Source: Clostridia bacterium
GTDB taxonomy: Bacteria; Bacillota; Clostridia; Christensenellales; Borkfalkiaceae
Length of the DNA: 64,000 bases
Assembly (NCBI GenBank): GCA_017507045.1
Contig: JAFWBP010000017.1
Span: 83,709 to 147,708 of the forward strand
Reading direction: 5' to 3'
Shown here: positions 1-8,738 of the stretch, piece by piece
Numbering within the stretch: position 1 is the stretch's first letter
Layout: each line of letters opens with the position of its first letter
Translations under genes and position numbers: made by a program
The notes under the pieces: model-generated
The model's input: the letters and a program-made list of their open reading frames with translations, nothing else
The model's database searches: none
What the model was told of the DNA's origin: nothing

Positions 1-1
1 C

Positions 2-262
2 GTAACGAGGCAGGGAAATTGTGATGCCCTCAAAAAGAGCGGCGTTATCATCTACCTGCGCGCACGCAAGGATACGCTTCAAAGCCGCCTTGCAGGCGAT
101 AACACGCGCCCTCTGCTCGCGGGCAACCTTGCCGAAAAGCTCGGTGCGATGCTGAAAGCACGCGCACCACTCTACGAGCAAGCGGCAGATTTTACCGTTG
201 ATACGGATGGGCTTAGCCAAAACGAAATTGCAGAGAAGATCTGCTCGGAGGTGAAAGTGTGA
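2..262 (+). CDS. aroK: Shikimate kinase, C-terminal part (5' end outside window)
   Basis: Shikimate kinase phosphorylates shikimate at O3 in the chorismate pathway. Only the last 86 codons are here. The frame opens at base 2 with no start codon and reads through a lid-region stretch (GDNTRPLL) followed by KARAPLYEQAADF. In this family the TRPLL arginine lies in the ATP lid, and the R-x-x-x-Y-x-x-x-A-D helix follows it. The ATP-binding P-loop would lie upstream of the window. The stop codon overlaps the GTG start of the following SDR gene, so the two are probably co-transcribed. Aromatic-pathway genes also occur at 9744-11619 and 43991. The call rests on the C-terminal pattern only. Confidence 0.75.
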   Translation, partial: VTRQGNCDALKKSGVIIYLRARKDTLQSRLAGDNTRPLLAGNLAEKLGAMLKARAPLYEQAADFTVDTDGLSQNEIAEKICSEVKV

Positions 263-957
263 AAAGAGCAATCGTAACGGGCGCAACACGCGGAATCGGG
301 CTGGCAACGGCAAAGCTGCTTTCTGAGCGCGGCTACGCCGTGATCGGAACGTACGCGCACAGCGAAGAGGATGCGCAGGCGGCGAGGTTGCTCCTTCCCG
401 CCGTTTCCTTCGTGCGTGCGGATACGGCGAAGGAAGAAGAGGTGATCGCGCTCTTCAAAAATATCTCTTCGCTCGATGTTCTCGTGTGCAATGCCGGTGT
501 TTCTCATTTCGCGCAGGTGCAGGATATTTCTCAGGCAGAATACCGCCGCGTGATGGATATCAACGTGGGCGGCACGTTTTTGTGCTCGAAACACGCAGTG
601 AAGAAAATGCTGGATGGGGGAGGGGCGATCGTCACCGTCTCCTCGGTGTGGGGTGAAACGGGCGGAAGCTGCGAGAGCGTGTACTCCGCTTCGAAGGGCG
701 CGGTGATCGCCTTCACGAAGGCGCTCGCCAAGGAGCTTGCACCCTCGAAGATCACGGTAAACTGTGTGAGCCCGGGCGTCGTTGAAACGAAGATGAACGC
801 ACGCCTTTTAGAAGAGGAGCGTGTTGAGCTTATGGAAGAGATCCCGCTCGGGAGATTCGCTACCCCCGAAGAGGTTGCACAAGCAATCATCTTTCTGGCA
901 GAGCAGAGCTACGTTACCGGCCAAGTTCTCGGCGTAAACGGCGGATTTCTTATCTAA
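259..957 (+). CDS. SDR-family oxidoreductase, FabG-like
   Basis: This is a classical short-chain dehydrogenase/reductase of 232 residues, somewhat shorter than the usual 245-250. It shows the N-terminal dinucleotide-binding motif TGATRGIG (residues 8-15), the NAG motif (CNAGVS, about residue 79), a catalytic serine in VTVSSVWGE, and the YSASK pair (about residues 142-146). The C-terminus has the usual S-P-G-V-V-E-T and VNGG signatures. FabG-like enzymes reduce 3-oxoacyl-ACP with NADPH, but SDR substrate specificity cannot be read from these motifs, and no fatty-acid genes are adjacent. The GTG start overlaps the stop of the shikimate kinase gene and has GGAGGTG just upstream. A terminator follows. 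Confidence 0.85.
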   Translation: MKRAIVTGATRGIGLATAKLLSERGYAVIGTYAHSEEDAQAARLLLPAVSFVRADTAKEEEVIALFKNISSLDVLVCNAGVSHFAQVQDISQAEYRRVMDINVGGTFLCSKHAVKKMLDGGGAIVTVSSVWGETGGSCESVYSASKGAVIAFTKALAKELAPSKITVNCVSPGVVETKMNARLLEEERVELMEEIPLGRFATPEEVAQAIIFLAEQSYVTGQVLGVNGGFLI

Positions 958-961
958 ATGT

Positions 962-984
962 AGTACTATGTGTGGCATAATATC
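962..984. repeat. 23-base dispersed palindrome, copy 1
   Basis: Left arm AGTACTATG, centre TGTGG, right arm CATAATATC. It is one of five related elements in this window (the others start at 995, 8550, 17601 and 43879). The consensus is AGTACTATG, a 5-base centre like TGTGA, then CATARTACT. It starts five bases after the SDR stop codon. The left arm is well kept and the right arm is degenerate. Confidence 0.6.
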
Positions 985-994
985 AAAGGTGCAA

Positions 995-1017
995 AGTACT
1001 ATATCACGCATAATTAC
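995..1017. repeat. 23-base dispersed palindrome, copy 2
   Basis: Left arm AGTACTATA, centre TCACG, right arm CATAATTAC. The centre is the complement of the CGTGA/TGTGA form, so this copy lies in the opposite orientation to copy 1, ten bases away. The pair sits between the SDR stop codon and the terminator, so it would be carried on the 3' end of that transcript. Confidence 0.55.
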
Positions 1018-1027
1018 CATTTTTTTC

Positions 1028-1064
1028 AAAAAATCTCCTGAAAAAAAGGAGATTTTTGTTTTTT
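1028..1064 (+). terminator. Rho-independent terminator after the SDR gene
   Basis: A hairpin with stem TCTCC/GGAGA, extended by A/T pairs, is followed by a T-rich run (TTTTTGTTTTTT). It separates the aroK-SDR unit from the dgt-dnaG operon. The A-rich left flank could also let it act on the other strand, but no gene is there. Confidence 0.8.
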
Positions 1065-1078
1065 AGGCGAATTTACAG

Positions 1079-2071
1079 ATGATGAAGGAAATGACGTATA
1101 AAAAGGAAGAGGCTTTCCTTTCGCCCTATGCACAGAAATCGCGCGCAACGCGCGGCCGCTTGAAAGATGAAGCGCCGTGCAGTATGCGCACAGAATTTCA
1201 GCGCGATCGGGACCGTATCATCTATTCGAAAGCGTTCCTGCGTTTGAAGAACAAAACGCAGGTTTTCTTTGCGCCCGATGGCGATCACTATATGTCCCGC
1301 CTCACGCACACGCTCGATGTTTCGCAGATCGCGCGTTCCCTCGCGCGTTGCCTTTCCCTCAACGAGGATCTCACCGAGGCGATCGCTCTCGGGCACGATC
1401 TCGGGCACACGCCCTTCGGCCACGTGGGGGAGCGCGTTTTGAATCAGCTTTGCCCCACGGGATTTCAGCACTCCGCGCAATCTCTGCGTGTTGTGGATCT
1501 TCTTGAGAAGGAGGGAAAAGGCCTCAATCTCACGGTAGAAGTGCGCGACGGCATTCTTAACCACACGAAAAAGGGCAACCCTGCCACCTTAGAGGGGGTG
1601 GCCGTATCCCTTGCAGACCGTATCGCCTATATCAATCATGATATCGAAGATGCGATCCGCGCCGGTTTTTTGCATGAGGACGAGCTTCCGAAAAGCGCCG
1701 TGAAGGTGTTCGGAAGGGATACTTCCGCCCGCATCAACACCGCGATCCGCGATATTTACGAAGAATCGAAGGGCAAGCCGTACGTAAGAATGTCAAAAGA
1801 AAAGCGTGATGCACTCGATGAGCTTCGCTCCTTTATGTTCGAACGGGTGTACGAGCAAGCCAATAAGCTCATTCAGGAGAGTGCCGAGCGCATGCTCTGC
1901 GCCCTCTATACATACTATCTTGAAAAGCCCACCGAGCTTCCCATGCTCTATCTTGAAACGGCAAAAACCGATGCGTCTCGCGCCGTGTGCGATTATCTCT
2001 CCACCATGACGGATAAGTACGCAGTCAATCTCTTCAAGCGGTTGTTCGTGCCGCGGGAGGGGAGCGTATGA
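1079..2071 (+). CDS. dgt: Deoxyguanosinetriphosphate triphosphohydrolase-like protein (HD domain)
   Basis: This is an HD-superfamily hydrolase of 330 residues. Relatives cleave dGTP or other dNTPs to the nucleoside and tripolyphosphate, which tunes dNTP pools. The metal-binding set is visible: SRLTHTLDVS (first His, about residue 78), GHDLGHTPFGH (the HD pair, about residues 103-113) and the later Asp in ADRIAYINHDIEDA. The N-terminal D-R-D-R-I-I-Y-S-K-A-F-R/L-R-L stretch is also characteristic. Three ATGs are possible (1079, 1082, 1091), and the Shine-Dalgarno match is weak for all of them. The gene overlaps dnaG by ATGA, so translation is probably coupled. The dgt-dnaG-rpoD order is common in Clostridia. 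Confidence 0.92.
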   Translation: MMKEMTYKKEEAFLSPYAQKSRATRGRLKDEAPCSMRTEFQRDRDRIIYSKAFLRLKNKTQVFFAPDGDHYMSRLTHTLDVSQIARSLARCLSLNEDLTEAIALGHDLGHTPFGHVGERVLNQLCPTGFQHSAQSLRVVDLLEKEGKGLNLTVEVRDGILNHTKKGNPATLEGVAVSLADRIAYINHDIEDAIRAGFLHEDELPKSAVKVFGRDTSARINTAIRDIYEESKGKPYVRMSKEKRDALDELRSFMFERVYEQANKLIQESAERMLCALYTYYLEKPTELPMLYLETAKTDASRAVCDYLSTMTDKYAVNLFKRLFVPREGSV

Positions 2072-3873
2072 ACGGCAGAGGAAACGAATTCAACGATTTT
2101 ATTCGTGTTCTCAAGGAAAAGAACGATATCGTAGATCTCATCGGCTCCTACGTAAAACTCGAGCGCCGAGGCTACAGCTATTGGGCGTGTTGCCCCTTTC
2201 ACCACGAAAAAACACCTTCCTTTTCCATCAACGCCGCAGATAAATATTACCACTGCTTTGGTTGCGGCGTCTCGGGAGATGTGATCGGCTTTGTAAAAGC
2301 GTACGAGAATCTTGATTTCATGCAGGCGGTGCAGCTTCTTGCCGCTCGCGTTGGGCTGGAAGTGCCTGCCTACGATGATAAAGCCGCCGAGGAGGCAGCC
2401 GAGAAGAAAAAAAAGCGGGACAGGCTCTCTTCGCTCATGCGGGATACCGCGCGCTTTTATCTGCGCAATCTCTACTCCGGAAGGGCAGATGTGCATGTAA
2501 AATACCTCATTGACCGCGGCATTCAGCCCTCTACGATGAAGAAATTCGGCATCGGCGCTTCCCTTGATTTCAACGGGCTTCCTTCCCACCTGCTCGCACA
2601 GGGCTATACGCCCGAGGAGTGCGTGGAGAGCGGCGCCTGCGCAAGAACGGAGGAGGGGCGGCTCATCGATGCGGAGGGCGGCAGGCTCATCATTCCCATC
2701 ATCAATCACATGGATGAAGTCGTGGCGTTCGGCGGTAGGGTTATGAAGCCCACCGATCGGGCGAAATATAAAAATACCCGCGAAACGGCGCTCTTCAACA
2801 AGAGCAAAAACCTCTTCAACATCAACCTCGTAAAGAAGGAAAAGCGAGCGGGCGCTATCCCGTATATCATCATGGTAGAGGGGTATATGGATGCCATTTC
2901 TCTCTATCAGGCAGGCTTTAGAAACGTTGTTGCAAGCATGGGCACTTCGCTCACAAAGGAGCAGGCGCGCCTCGCCAAGCGGTACACCGAAAACGTTCTC
3001 ATCAGCTACGACGGTGATTTCGCAGGGCAATCCGCCAATCTCCGCGGGCTGGATATTTTGAAGGATGAAGGGATCAAGGTGCGCGTTGTGCCGATGCCGG
3101 AAGGGCTCGATCCGGATGACGTGATTCGCCAAAAGGGCGCGGAAGGCTATCAAAAGTGCCTCGATGCGGCGATGCCGCTCATTGATTTCCGCATTCTCTC
3201 CGTGCAAAGAAGGCACGATCTTTCCGATCCCTATCAGCGGCGCGATTTCGTGAAAGAAGCACTCGCCATCGTGCGAAGGGCTGAGAGCGCAACGGAGCGC
3301 GAGGAGCTGCTTTCCCGCATCTCCAAGCTCTCGGGTGTGAGCGTTACGGCGCTCACACGCGATCTGGAAAAAGTTCCCACGCAAGGAGAGCGGCAGGTGC
3401 CGCAGGCCGCCGCAGTTCCCAAGCGGGAGGCGCGGAGCGGCGATGTGCGCGCGGCGCGGTTCGTGCTCGCCGCATGCTTGCTTTCCAAGCCGTACGCCGC
3501 CGATTGCGATCTGTCATCTTGCGAATTTTCCGATAAAGAGCACCGCATGATCGCATCGTATATTATGCAGGGCAGAAAGGAAGGGCGCCTTCGCCCGAGC
3601 GGGCTTTTCGATCTTATGGATGCAGATGGCGAGCTCTCCGAGGTATTAAACCTCGATTACGGCGATAATCTGGAGGGCCCGTCAGCAGAAAAATATTTCC
3701 GTGATAGCCTCGCTCTGCTCGATATGCGCAAGCTGACGGCACAAATTGCCGCGGCACAAGAGCGCTACGAGAGCGCGGAAACGGTGGAAGAAAAGCGGGA
3801 AATTCTTCTCGCACTCAACGAATATACCAAGAAACTCAACATTCTGAAGAAACAAGGCGGAGGAACCGTATGA
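2068..3873 (+). CDS. dnaG: DNA primase
   Basis: The primase synthesises RNA primers at the replication fork and is recruited by the DnaB helicase, which is encoded at 30141. The product has 601 residues, normal for the family. The N-terminal CHC2 zinc finger is clear ([13 protein letters not shown] then CFGCGVSGD, about residues 40-75). The RNA-polymerase domain includes the conserved IIPI-x-N-x-x-x-x-V-V-A-FGGR stretch (about residues 210-225), and the TOPRIM core has V-E-G-Y-M-D (about residues 270-275) and SYDGDFAG. The C-terminal 150 residues are divergent, as usual for the helicase-interaction domain. The gene overlaps dgt and rpoD by ATGA at both ends, which suggests tight co-translation. 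Confidence 0.97.
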   Translation: MNGRGNEFNDFIRVLKEKNDIVDLIGSYVKLERRGYSYWACCPFHHEKTPSFSINAADKYYHCFGCGVSGDVIGFVKAYENLDFMQAVQLLAARVGLEVPAYDDKAAEEAAEKKKKRDRLSSLMRDTARFYLRNLYSGRADVHVKYLIDRGIQPSTMKKFGIGASLDFNGLPSHLLAQGYTPEECVESGACARTEEGRLIDAEGGRLIIPIINHMDEVVAFGGRVMKPTDRAKYKNTRETALFNKSKNLFNINLVKKEKRAGAIPYIIMVEGYMDAISLYQAGFRNVVASMGTSLTKEQARLAKRYTENVLISYDGDFAGQSANLRGLDILKDEGIKVRVVPMPEGLDPDDVIRQKGAEGYQKCLDAAMPLIDFRILSVQRRHDLSDPYQRRDFVKEALAIVRRAESATEREELLSRISKLSGVSVTALTRDLEKVPTQGERQVPQAAAVPKREARSGDVRAARFVLAACLLSKPYAADCDLSSCEFSDKEHRMIASYIMQGRKEGRLRPSGLFDLMDADGELSEVLNLDYGDNLEGPSAEKYFRDSLALLDMRKLTAQIAAAQERYESAETVEEKREILLALNEYTKKLNILKKQGGGTV

Positions 3874-4925
3874 ACGTAACCGAACAAAAACTTAGCGAGC
3901 TGATTGAATCGCTCGCCTCTGCGTACAAAATGAAGGGGAGCGTCTCCACCAACGCGCTTTGCGATGCGCTGGAAAAATACGATCTTTCTCCGCAGCAGAT
4001 CGAGCAGGTCTATAAGGCATTGCCCGAGTTGGGCGTTTCCATCTACGATGAGGATGAGCGCGATAGGGAGCTCTTCGAGCAGGCGCTTTCCGATATCGGG
4101 TTGGATGATCCCGTAAAAATGTACCTGAAGGATATCGGGCGTGTGCCCCTTCTTTCGGGCGATGATGAGATCGAGCTTGCCCGTAAGATGCAAGATGGCG
4201 ATGAAGTGGCAAAGCGCCGCCTTTCGGAGGCCAATCTCAGGCTCGTCGTTTCCATTGCAAAGCGTTACGTGGGGCGCGGAATGCTCTTTTTGGATCTCAT
4301 TCAAGAGGGCAACCTCGGGCTCATGAAGGCGGTGGAAAAATTCGATTACCAAAAGGGCTTCAAGTTCTCCACCTACGCTACCTGGTGGATCCGCCAATCA
4401 ATCACGCGTGCAATTGCCGATCAGGCGCGCACCATTCGCATCCCCGTTCACATGGTGGAAACGATCAATAAGCTCACGCGCGTTTCCCGCATGCTCTTGC
4501 AAGAAAACGGCAGAGAGCCGCTTCCCGAGGAGATCGCAGAGGCAATGGGCATCGACGTTGCCCGCGTTATGGAGATCCAGAAGATCTCGCAAGATCCCGT
4601 TTCGCTGGAAACACCCATCGGCGAAGAGGAGGATAGCCACCTCGGCGATTTCATCGAGGATGATAAAACGCAAACCCCCGGCGATTCCGTCACCTTCATC
4701 ATGCTCAAGGAACAGCTGCTCGGCGTTTTGGATACGCTCACGCCCCGGGAAGAGAAGGTGTTGCGGCTCAGATACGGCATTGACGATGGCAAGCCGAGAA
4801 CGCTTGAAGAAGTAGGTAAAGAATTCAACGTTACCCGTGAGCGCATCCGCCAGATCGAGGCGAAGGCGCTCCGCAAGCTTCGCCATCCCTCGAGAAGCAA
4901 GAAATTGCGCGACTTTTTGAACTAA
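3870..4925 (+). CDS. rpoD: Primary RNA polymerase sigma factor (sigma-A/sigma-70)
   Basis: This is the housekeeping sigma factor, 351 residues. Region 1.1 is short and acidic. Region 1.2 ([17 protein letters not shown], about residue 77) is followed by region 2 with [20 protein letters not shown] and [14 protein letters not shown], the -10 recognition and melting helices. Region 3 and region 4 ([28 protein letters not shown]) bind the -35 element, and the end [15 protein letters not shown] is typical. The promoters I infer elsewhere in the window (TTGACA/TATAAT type) match what such a factor recognises. The gene overlaps dnaG by four bases and ends TAATG into trmK. Confidence 0.98.
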   Translation: MNVTEQKLSELIESLASAYKMKGSVSTNALCDALEKYDLSPQQIEQVYKALPELGVSIYDEDERDRELFEQALSDIGLDDPVKMYLKDIGRVPLLSGDDEIELARKMQDGDEVAKRRLSEANLRLVVSIAKRYVGRGMLFLDLIQEGNLGLMKAVEKFDYQKGFKFSTYATWWIRQSITRAIADQARTIRIPVHMVETINKLTRVSRMLLQENGREPLPEEIAEAMGIDVARVMEIQKISQDPVSLETPIGEEEDSHLGDFIEDDKTQTPGDSVTFIMLKEQLLGVLDTLTPREEKVLRLRYGIDDGKPRTLEEVGKEFNVTRERIRQIEAKALRKLRHPSRSKKLRDFLN

Positions 4926-5590
4926 TGACGCGGCGATTGGAAATCATCTGCTCCCATCTCTTTTCGTGCAACGTTTTTGCGGATATCGGCTGCGATCACG
5001 GTTACTGTACGCAGTTCATGTTTCGCAAGGCGCTTTGTAAGAAGGCGTATATTTCGGATATCAGCGCCGGAAGCCTGCAAAAGGCGGCGCATCTTCTCGA
5101 AAAAGAGGTGAAAGAGGGGAGCTGTATTCCCATCGTTGCCAACGGACTCGAGGGGATTCCCGAGCCGTGCGATCTCGCTTTAATTGCAGGGATGGGGGGA
5201 GAGGAGATCATCTCCATTCTCGAAAAGTTTCCGCTTCCTGAAGCCTTTGTGTTGCAGCCCATGAAAAACAGCGAAAAGGTGCGAAGCTTTCTCATCGGGC
5301 GCGGCGCTTCAATTGATAGGGATTATACCTTTGAGGATGGCGGTAAGTTCTACGATCTCATCGTAGGGCGTGCCGTGGGAGGAGATGAATACGATGCATT
5401 CGAATTGCGTTACGGCAGGGATAACCTCAAATCTCCCACGCAGGCGTTTTTGAATAAACTGCGCCACGATCAAAAGAATTACCGCACGGCGCTCTCTGCT
5501 CCCAATTTAAGCGGAGCGCGGCGCGAAGATGTATTGAAAAAGTTATACGAATCGGAGGTCATCACGGATGCAATTGAAAACGATCTATGA
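4925..5590 (+). CDS. trmK: tRNA (adenine-N1)-methyltransferase, TrmK family
   Basis: TrmK methylates N1 of adenine 22 in tRNA using S-adenosylmethionine. The product has 221 residues. The opening matches the family: [12 protein letters not shown], then the SAM motif ADIGCDHGY (about residues 18-26), then IAGMGGEEI (about residue 89) and LQPMKNSEKVRSFL. The start ATG shares its A with the rpoD stop codon. The rpoD-trmK-nif3 order is conserved across Bacillota, which supports the call. The end overlaps the nif3-like gene by 23 bases. Confidence 0.93.
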   Translation: MTRRLEIICSHLFSCNVFADIGCDHGYCTQFMFRKALCKKAYISDISAGSLQKAAHLLEKEVKEGSCIPIVANGLEGIPEPCDLALIAGMGGEEIISILEKFPLPEAFVLQPMKNSEKVRSFLIGRGASIDRDYTFEDGGKFYDLIVGRAVGGDEYDAFELRYGRDNLKSPTQAFLNKLRHDQKNYRTALSAPNLSGARREDVLKKLYESEVITDAIENDL

Positions 5591-6341
5591 AATTCTCGAT
5601 GAGCTCGCACCCTTTGTTCTTTCGCAAAAATATTGCGAGGAGTTCGATCACCGTGATAATAGCGGCGTCATGCTTGATTGCGGCGGTGAAATCGAAAAGA
5701 TCCTCTTTTCACTCGATCTTTCCGAGCAGGCGATCGAGGAAGCAAAAAAGCAAGGGGCGAACTGCATCGTTACCCATCACCCCGCCATTTGGAGCGGCAT
5801 GATGCGCATCACCGAAGAGGAGAACCGCGAAATTTTCGCCTGTGTCAGAGAGAAAATTTCCGTGATCTCCGCCCATTTGAACTTCGACGCGGCAGTAGAT
5901 GGCATCGATGAATGGATGATGCGCGGGCTGGGCGGCGAAGAGGCACTCGCATATTTAGAGGCGGTGGAAGGTGGCGCTTACGGCCGCGTATTCAACGTGA
6001 AAGAGCGCGCGATGGATGTGTTTACGGAAAGAACGAAACGCACCTTCGGCACGCGGCGCGCGGTTGCGTACGGCAACGCACCCGTAAAGCGCGTTGCCTG
6101 CTTCTGCGGCAGCGGTTTCGATGAAGAGGCAATCGCTTTTGCGCGCAATAGCGGTGCGGATACGATCGTCTCTTCCGATGGCAAGCATCATCTCATTAAA
6201 GAGGCAGTGGAAGCAGGGCTCAACGTGCTTCTTCTCACGCACTACGCCGCCGAGAATTACGGCTTTATGCGCGTTGCCGAAGCGGTAAGCAAAAAGGTGG
6301 AGATCCCCGTCGTCACGTTTACAGACGAACGGTTCTTATAA
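5568..6341 (+). CDS. Nif3-like dinuclear metal centre hexameric protein
   Basis: The product belongs to the NIF3/YqfO family (COG0327) and is 257 residues, so it lacks the PII-like insert of longer members. Metal-ligand motifs are present: IVTHHPAIW (about residue 65), an Asp in NFDAAVDGIDEW, and the C-terminal TDGKHH/LLTHYAAENYG pair. The proteins bind two metals inside a hexameric ring. GTP cyclohydrolase I type 2 activity has been claimed for some, but the physiological role is unsettled. The start overlaps trmK, with GGAGG about 11 bases upstream, which supports coupled translation. Confidence 0.92.
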   Translation: MQLKTIYEILDELAPFVLSQKYCEEFDHRDNSGVMLDCGGEIEKILFSLDLSEQAIEEAKKQGANCIVTHHPAIWSGMMRITEEENREIFACVREKISVISAHLNFDAAVDGIDEWMMRGLGGEEALAYLEAVEGGAYGRVFNVKERAMDVFTERTKRTFGTRRAVAYGNAPVKRVACFCGSGFDEEAIAFARNSGADTIVSSDGKHHLIKEAVEAGLNVLLLTHYAAENYGFMRVAEAVSKKVEIPVVTFTDERFL

Positions 6342-6348
6342 TCGCTGT

Positions 6349-6368
6349 TATGATGCGTTGGCATCATA
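6349..6368. other. Perfect 8-base inverted repeat between nif3 and the zinc-ribbon gene
   Basis: Arms TATGATGC and GCATCATA flank the loop GTTG. There is no T run after it, so it does not look like an ordinary terminator. It could be an mRNA hairpin at the 3' end of the dgt operon or a protein-binding site. It does not match the 23-base palindrome seen elsewhere. Confidence 0.45.
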
Positions 6369-6424
6369 CTGAAAGGCGCAATCGAAGAAATAGTTGAAAA
6401 CGTATTAAGGAAGGTAATATTATT

Positions 6425-7123
6425 ATGCCCGTTTCAAAGGAATTGTTGGATTATCAGAAGGCGGATGGAGAGCTCCGCAAGATCGAGATGGAGCTCGCCG
6501 CCAGCGAGGAACGCAAGAAATACGTGCAGGCAAAAAAATTCATGGAGGTTGCCCGCGAGAAGCTGGAAACGCAGGATAAACGCGCCGTGGAGCTTCGCAA
6601 TATGCGCGATGAGCTCGCCGCCCGCGTAGCGGAAATGACGAAAACGATCGCCGAATACGCCGAGCTGGACGAAATGCTCGAGGGCGGCGGCGATCTCGCA
6701 TTCTACAAAAAGAACGCACAGGCACTTCTTGAAAAACTGCGCAGCGTAAAATCGGAGCTCAATAAGCTGATCGCAGAAGTGAACGCCGCCGCGGAGGAAT
6801 ACAAGAAATTCAAAGAGCAGACGATCGCCATGCAAAAACAGTATAAAGAGTACAACGAAAAGTTTAAGGCGATCCGCTCGTCACGCGCGGAGGAGGTTAA
6901 GGCGATCAACGGCAAAATGGCGGCGCTTTCCAAAAAGATCGCTCCCAACATCCTTGAGGTGTACGATATGAAGCGGAAGGAGAAGATCTTCCCCATCATT
7001 GTGCCGCTCAACGGTGAATTTTGCGTTTGCGGAAGAGATTTCCCGCTCGCACAACAGGGCACGCTTGCCGGCGGTAACATGGTAGAATGTGAGAATTGCC
7101 GCAGGCTCGTATATAAAATTTAA
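6425..7123 (+). CDS. Coiled-coil protein with C4-type zinc ribbon (COG1579)
   Basis: The 232-residue protein has a long charged coiled coil (about residues 10-180, rich in E/K/A heptads) and a C-terminal zinc ribbon formed by C-V-C-G and C-E-N-C (about residues 200-226). This is the COG1579/CT398 architecture, often annotated as a zinc-ribbon or nucleic-acid-binding protein. It is frequently encoded next to nif3-like genes, as here. Its biochemical role is not established. A good ribosome-binding site (AAGGAAGG) precedes the ATG. The C-V-C spacing of the first pair is tighter than the usual C-x-x-C. Confidence 0.85.
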   Translation: MPVSKELLDYQKADGELRKIEMELAASEERKKYVQAKKFMEVAREKLETQDKRAVELRNMRDELAARVAEMTKTIAEYAELDEMLEGGGDLAFYKKNAQALLEKLRSVKSELNKLIAEVNAAAEEYKKFKEQTIAMQKQYKEYNEKFKAIRSSRAEEVKAINGKMAALSKKIAPNILEVYDMKRKEKIFPIIVPLNGEFCVCGRDFPLAQQGTLAGGNMVECENCRRLVYKI

Positions 7124-7179
7124 CGCATTTACGTGCGATAGCCGCACATGTGCGCCGGAGAATCGCATACGATGGCTGT

Positions 7180-8172
7180 ATGCAATCTCTGCTTGCCGTG
7201 ATCGATTTAAACCGCATCCGCCAAAACGCCGGCATTCTCTCCCGCATCGCAGCGCGGCCGCTCATCGCCGTCGTCAAAGATGATGCCTACGGGCACGGCG
7301 CGGAAAGAGTTGCCCTTGCACTCGAGGGGGAAGTTGCCGCCTTTGCCGTGGCAACGGTAGAGGAAGGCGCTGCGCTTCGCACGGCAGGGATTCAAAAGGA
7401 AATCCTTGTTCTCACGCCTCCTCTTAGCCAAGAGGAGGCGTTGCGGATAAGCGCTTACCGCCTCACGGCAACGCTGAGCGGCACGCGCTCGCTTAAATTT
7501 GCAAAAGGGCAGAAGGGGTTCAAGGCGCATATCGCCGTCAACACCGGAATGAACCGCTACGGTGTGCGCCTCGATCGGGTGAAATCGCTCTGCCGCGGCG
7601 CGCTTTCGGCTGGAATTGAGATCACGGGCGTCTATTCGCATTTCTACGATCCTGCCGAAGTATCGGCAAGAGGCGAACAAATTCGCCGTTTTCTCGCCGC
7701 TTCAGTAGTCGTTCAAAAGTATTTTCCAAGCGCCTTGAGGCATCTTTCCGCAACGGGCGGCGTGCTTGCAGGAACGTATTTCGATGCGGTACGCGTCGGC
7801 ATTTCCCTCTACGGGTATCTGCCCGAGGGATTTTCAAATATCGGCGTAAAACCTGCCTTGAAGATATACGCAACCGTCGTTGAAACGAGAACTGCGCTCG
7901 GAAGCGGCGTTGGATATCAGAGGGCGGAGAAAAATTATAAAAAATTGCACACGCTTCGCCTCGGCTACGGCGATGGTTTCTTTCGCGAGAGCGGCCCGTG
8001 CATCGGAAAGCTTTGCATGGATGCCTGCATCGCGGAAGGAGCGGCGCGGCCCGGCACGAGAAAGCTCGTGCTTGCCGATGCGGCGGCGTATGCAAAGCAG
8101 CACGGCACCACGGCGTACGAGGTGCTCGTGAACGTAACGAAAAGGGCGGTGAGGGAATATCGCAACGGATAA
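7180..8172 (+). CDS. alr: Alanine racemase
   Basis: The PLP enzyme interconverts L- and D-alanine for peptidoglycan. The PLP lysine lies in VVKDDAYGHGA, near residue 31, where most relatives have K-A-N/D-A-Y-G-H-G. The barrel motif NTGMNRYG, the VRVGISLYGY segment, the LRLGYGDGFFR region with the second catalytic tyrosine, and CMDAC are present. From the ATG at 7180 the protein has 330 residues, shorter than the usual 370-390 because of shorter loops. An upstream in-frame GTG at 7150 adds ten residues unlike the family and is less likely. Neither start has a strong Shine-Dalgarno. The stop overlaps the presumed start of the 5-FCL gene. Confidence 0.9.
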   Translation: MQSLLAVIDLNRIRQNAGILSRIAARPLIAVVKDDAYGHGAERVALALEGEVAAFAVATVEEGAALRTAGIQKEILVLTPPLSQEEALRISAYRLTATLSGTRSLKFAKGQKGFKAHIAVNTGMNRYGVRLDRVKSLCRGALSAGIEITGVYSHFYDPAEVSARGEQIRRFLAASVVVQKYFPSALRHLSATGGVLAGTYFDAVRVGISLYGYLPEGFSNIGVKPALKIYATVVETRTALGSGVGYQRAEKNYKKLHTLRLGYGDGFFRESGPCIGKLCMDACIAEGAARPGTRKLVLADAAAYAKQHGTTAYEVLVNVTKRAVREYRNG

Positions 8173-8686
8173 AGCGGCGTTACGGCGCCTATTCAAGGAG
8201 AGGCGGAAGCTTTTAAAATCGCAGGAGCGCGATGAAGAGATCGCCCGCGCCTTCCTCGCCTCGAAGTACGCCAAGGCGGAGAGCTTTTTTATCTACGTTT
8301 CCATCGGCACGGAAGCGGCTACGGAGGCGATCATATCCGCGCTGTGCAAACAGGGAAAAACCGTGTGCGTTCCGCGCATCGTAGGAGATACTATGGTGGC
8401 GGCGCCGTACGCTGCACTCGTAAAGGGGGAATACGGAATTCCGGCACCCGAAAACGGAGAGGATACGCCTTGCGCGGTAACGCTCGCGCCGCTACTCGCA
8501 TTTGATAGGGCAGGTTACCGCCTCGGCTATGGAAAAGGGTATTATGATAAGTACTTTGTCACGCATAGTACTGTGCAAATAGGGCTGGCATATGCAGGAC
8601 AAGCTGAAAATTTCCTTCCGCACGATGGGCACGACGTAAAGTTGGAAGCCGTCGTAACGGAAGAAGGTGTGATTATTTTTTCGTGA
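8165..8686 (+). CDS. 5-formyltetrahydrofolate cyclo-ligase, apparent ACG start
   Basis: The enzyme converts 5-formyl-THF to 5,10-methenyl-THF with ATP. The family N-terminus reads clearly in this frame (DKAALRRLFKERRKLL, then YVSIGTEAATE), and the C-terminal LGYGKGYYDKYF motif follows. The frame has no ATG, GTG or TTG between the stop at 8150-8152 and codon 8363, which lies mid-domain. The best start is ACG at 8165, nine bases after GTGAGGG, giving Met-Asp-Lys-Ala-Ala-Leu. An ATG there would be silent in the overlapping alr gene (AAC to AAT, both Asn). A start at the 8363 GTG would delete about 66 N-terminal residues, including conserved basic ones. A copy of the 23-base palindrome lies inside the gene, encoding the loop after YYDK. 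Confidence 0.75.
   Translation, partial: TDKAALRRLFKERRKLLKSQERDEEIARAFLASKYAKAESFFIYVSIGTEAATEAIISALCKQGKTVCVPRIVGDTMVAAPYAALVKGEYGIPAPENGEDTPCAVTLAPLLAFDRAGYRLGYGKGYYDKYFVTHSTVQIGLAYAGQAENFLPHDGHDVKLEAVVTEEGVIIFS
8550..8572. repeat. 23-base dispersed palindrome, copy 3, inside a coding sequence
   Basis: Left arm AGTACTTTG, centre TCACG, right arm CATAGTACT. This is the most complete copy, with one mismatch between arms. It is translated in frame as part of the 5-FCL protein (residues YFVTHST), in a loop right after the conserved GYGKGYYDK motif and before IGLAY, where family members vary in length. Confidence 0.6.
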
Positions 8687-8738
8687 AGCGCCCGTTTTGC
8701 ACGGTTAGCTTTTGGCAACGAACGAAAAAGGAAAGGTT

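Noticed and set aside
962..1017. LexA, NrdR or transcription-terminator identity for the AGTACTATG palindromes
   Set aside because: The arms do not match the LexA (GAAC/GTTC) or NrdR consensus, and no T run follows; several lie after or inside genes rather than at promoters.
7150..7179. GTG start for alanine racemase at 7150
   Set aside because: It would add ten residues not seen in the family; the ATG at 7180 begins just before the conserved barrel start.
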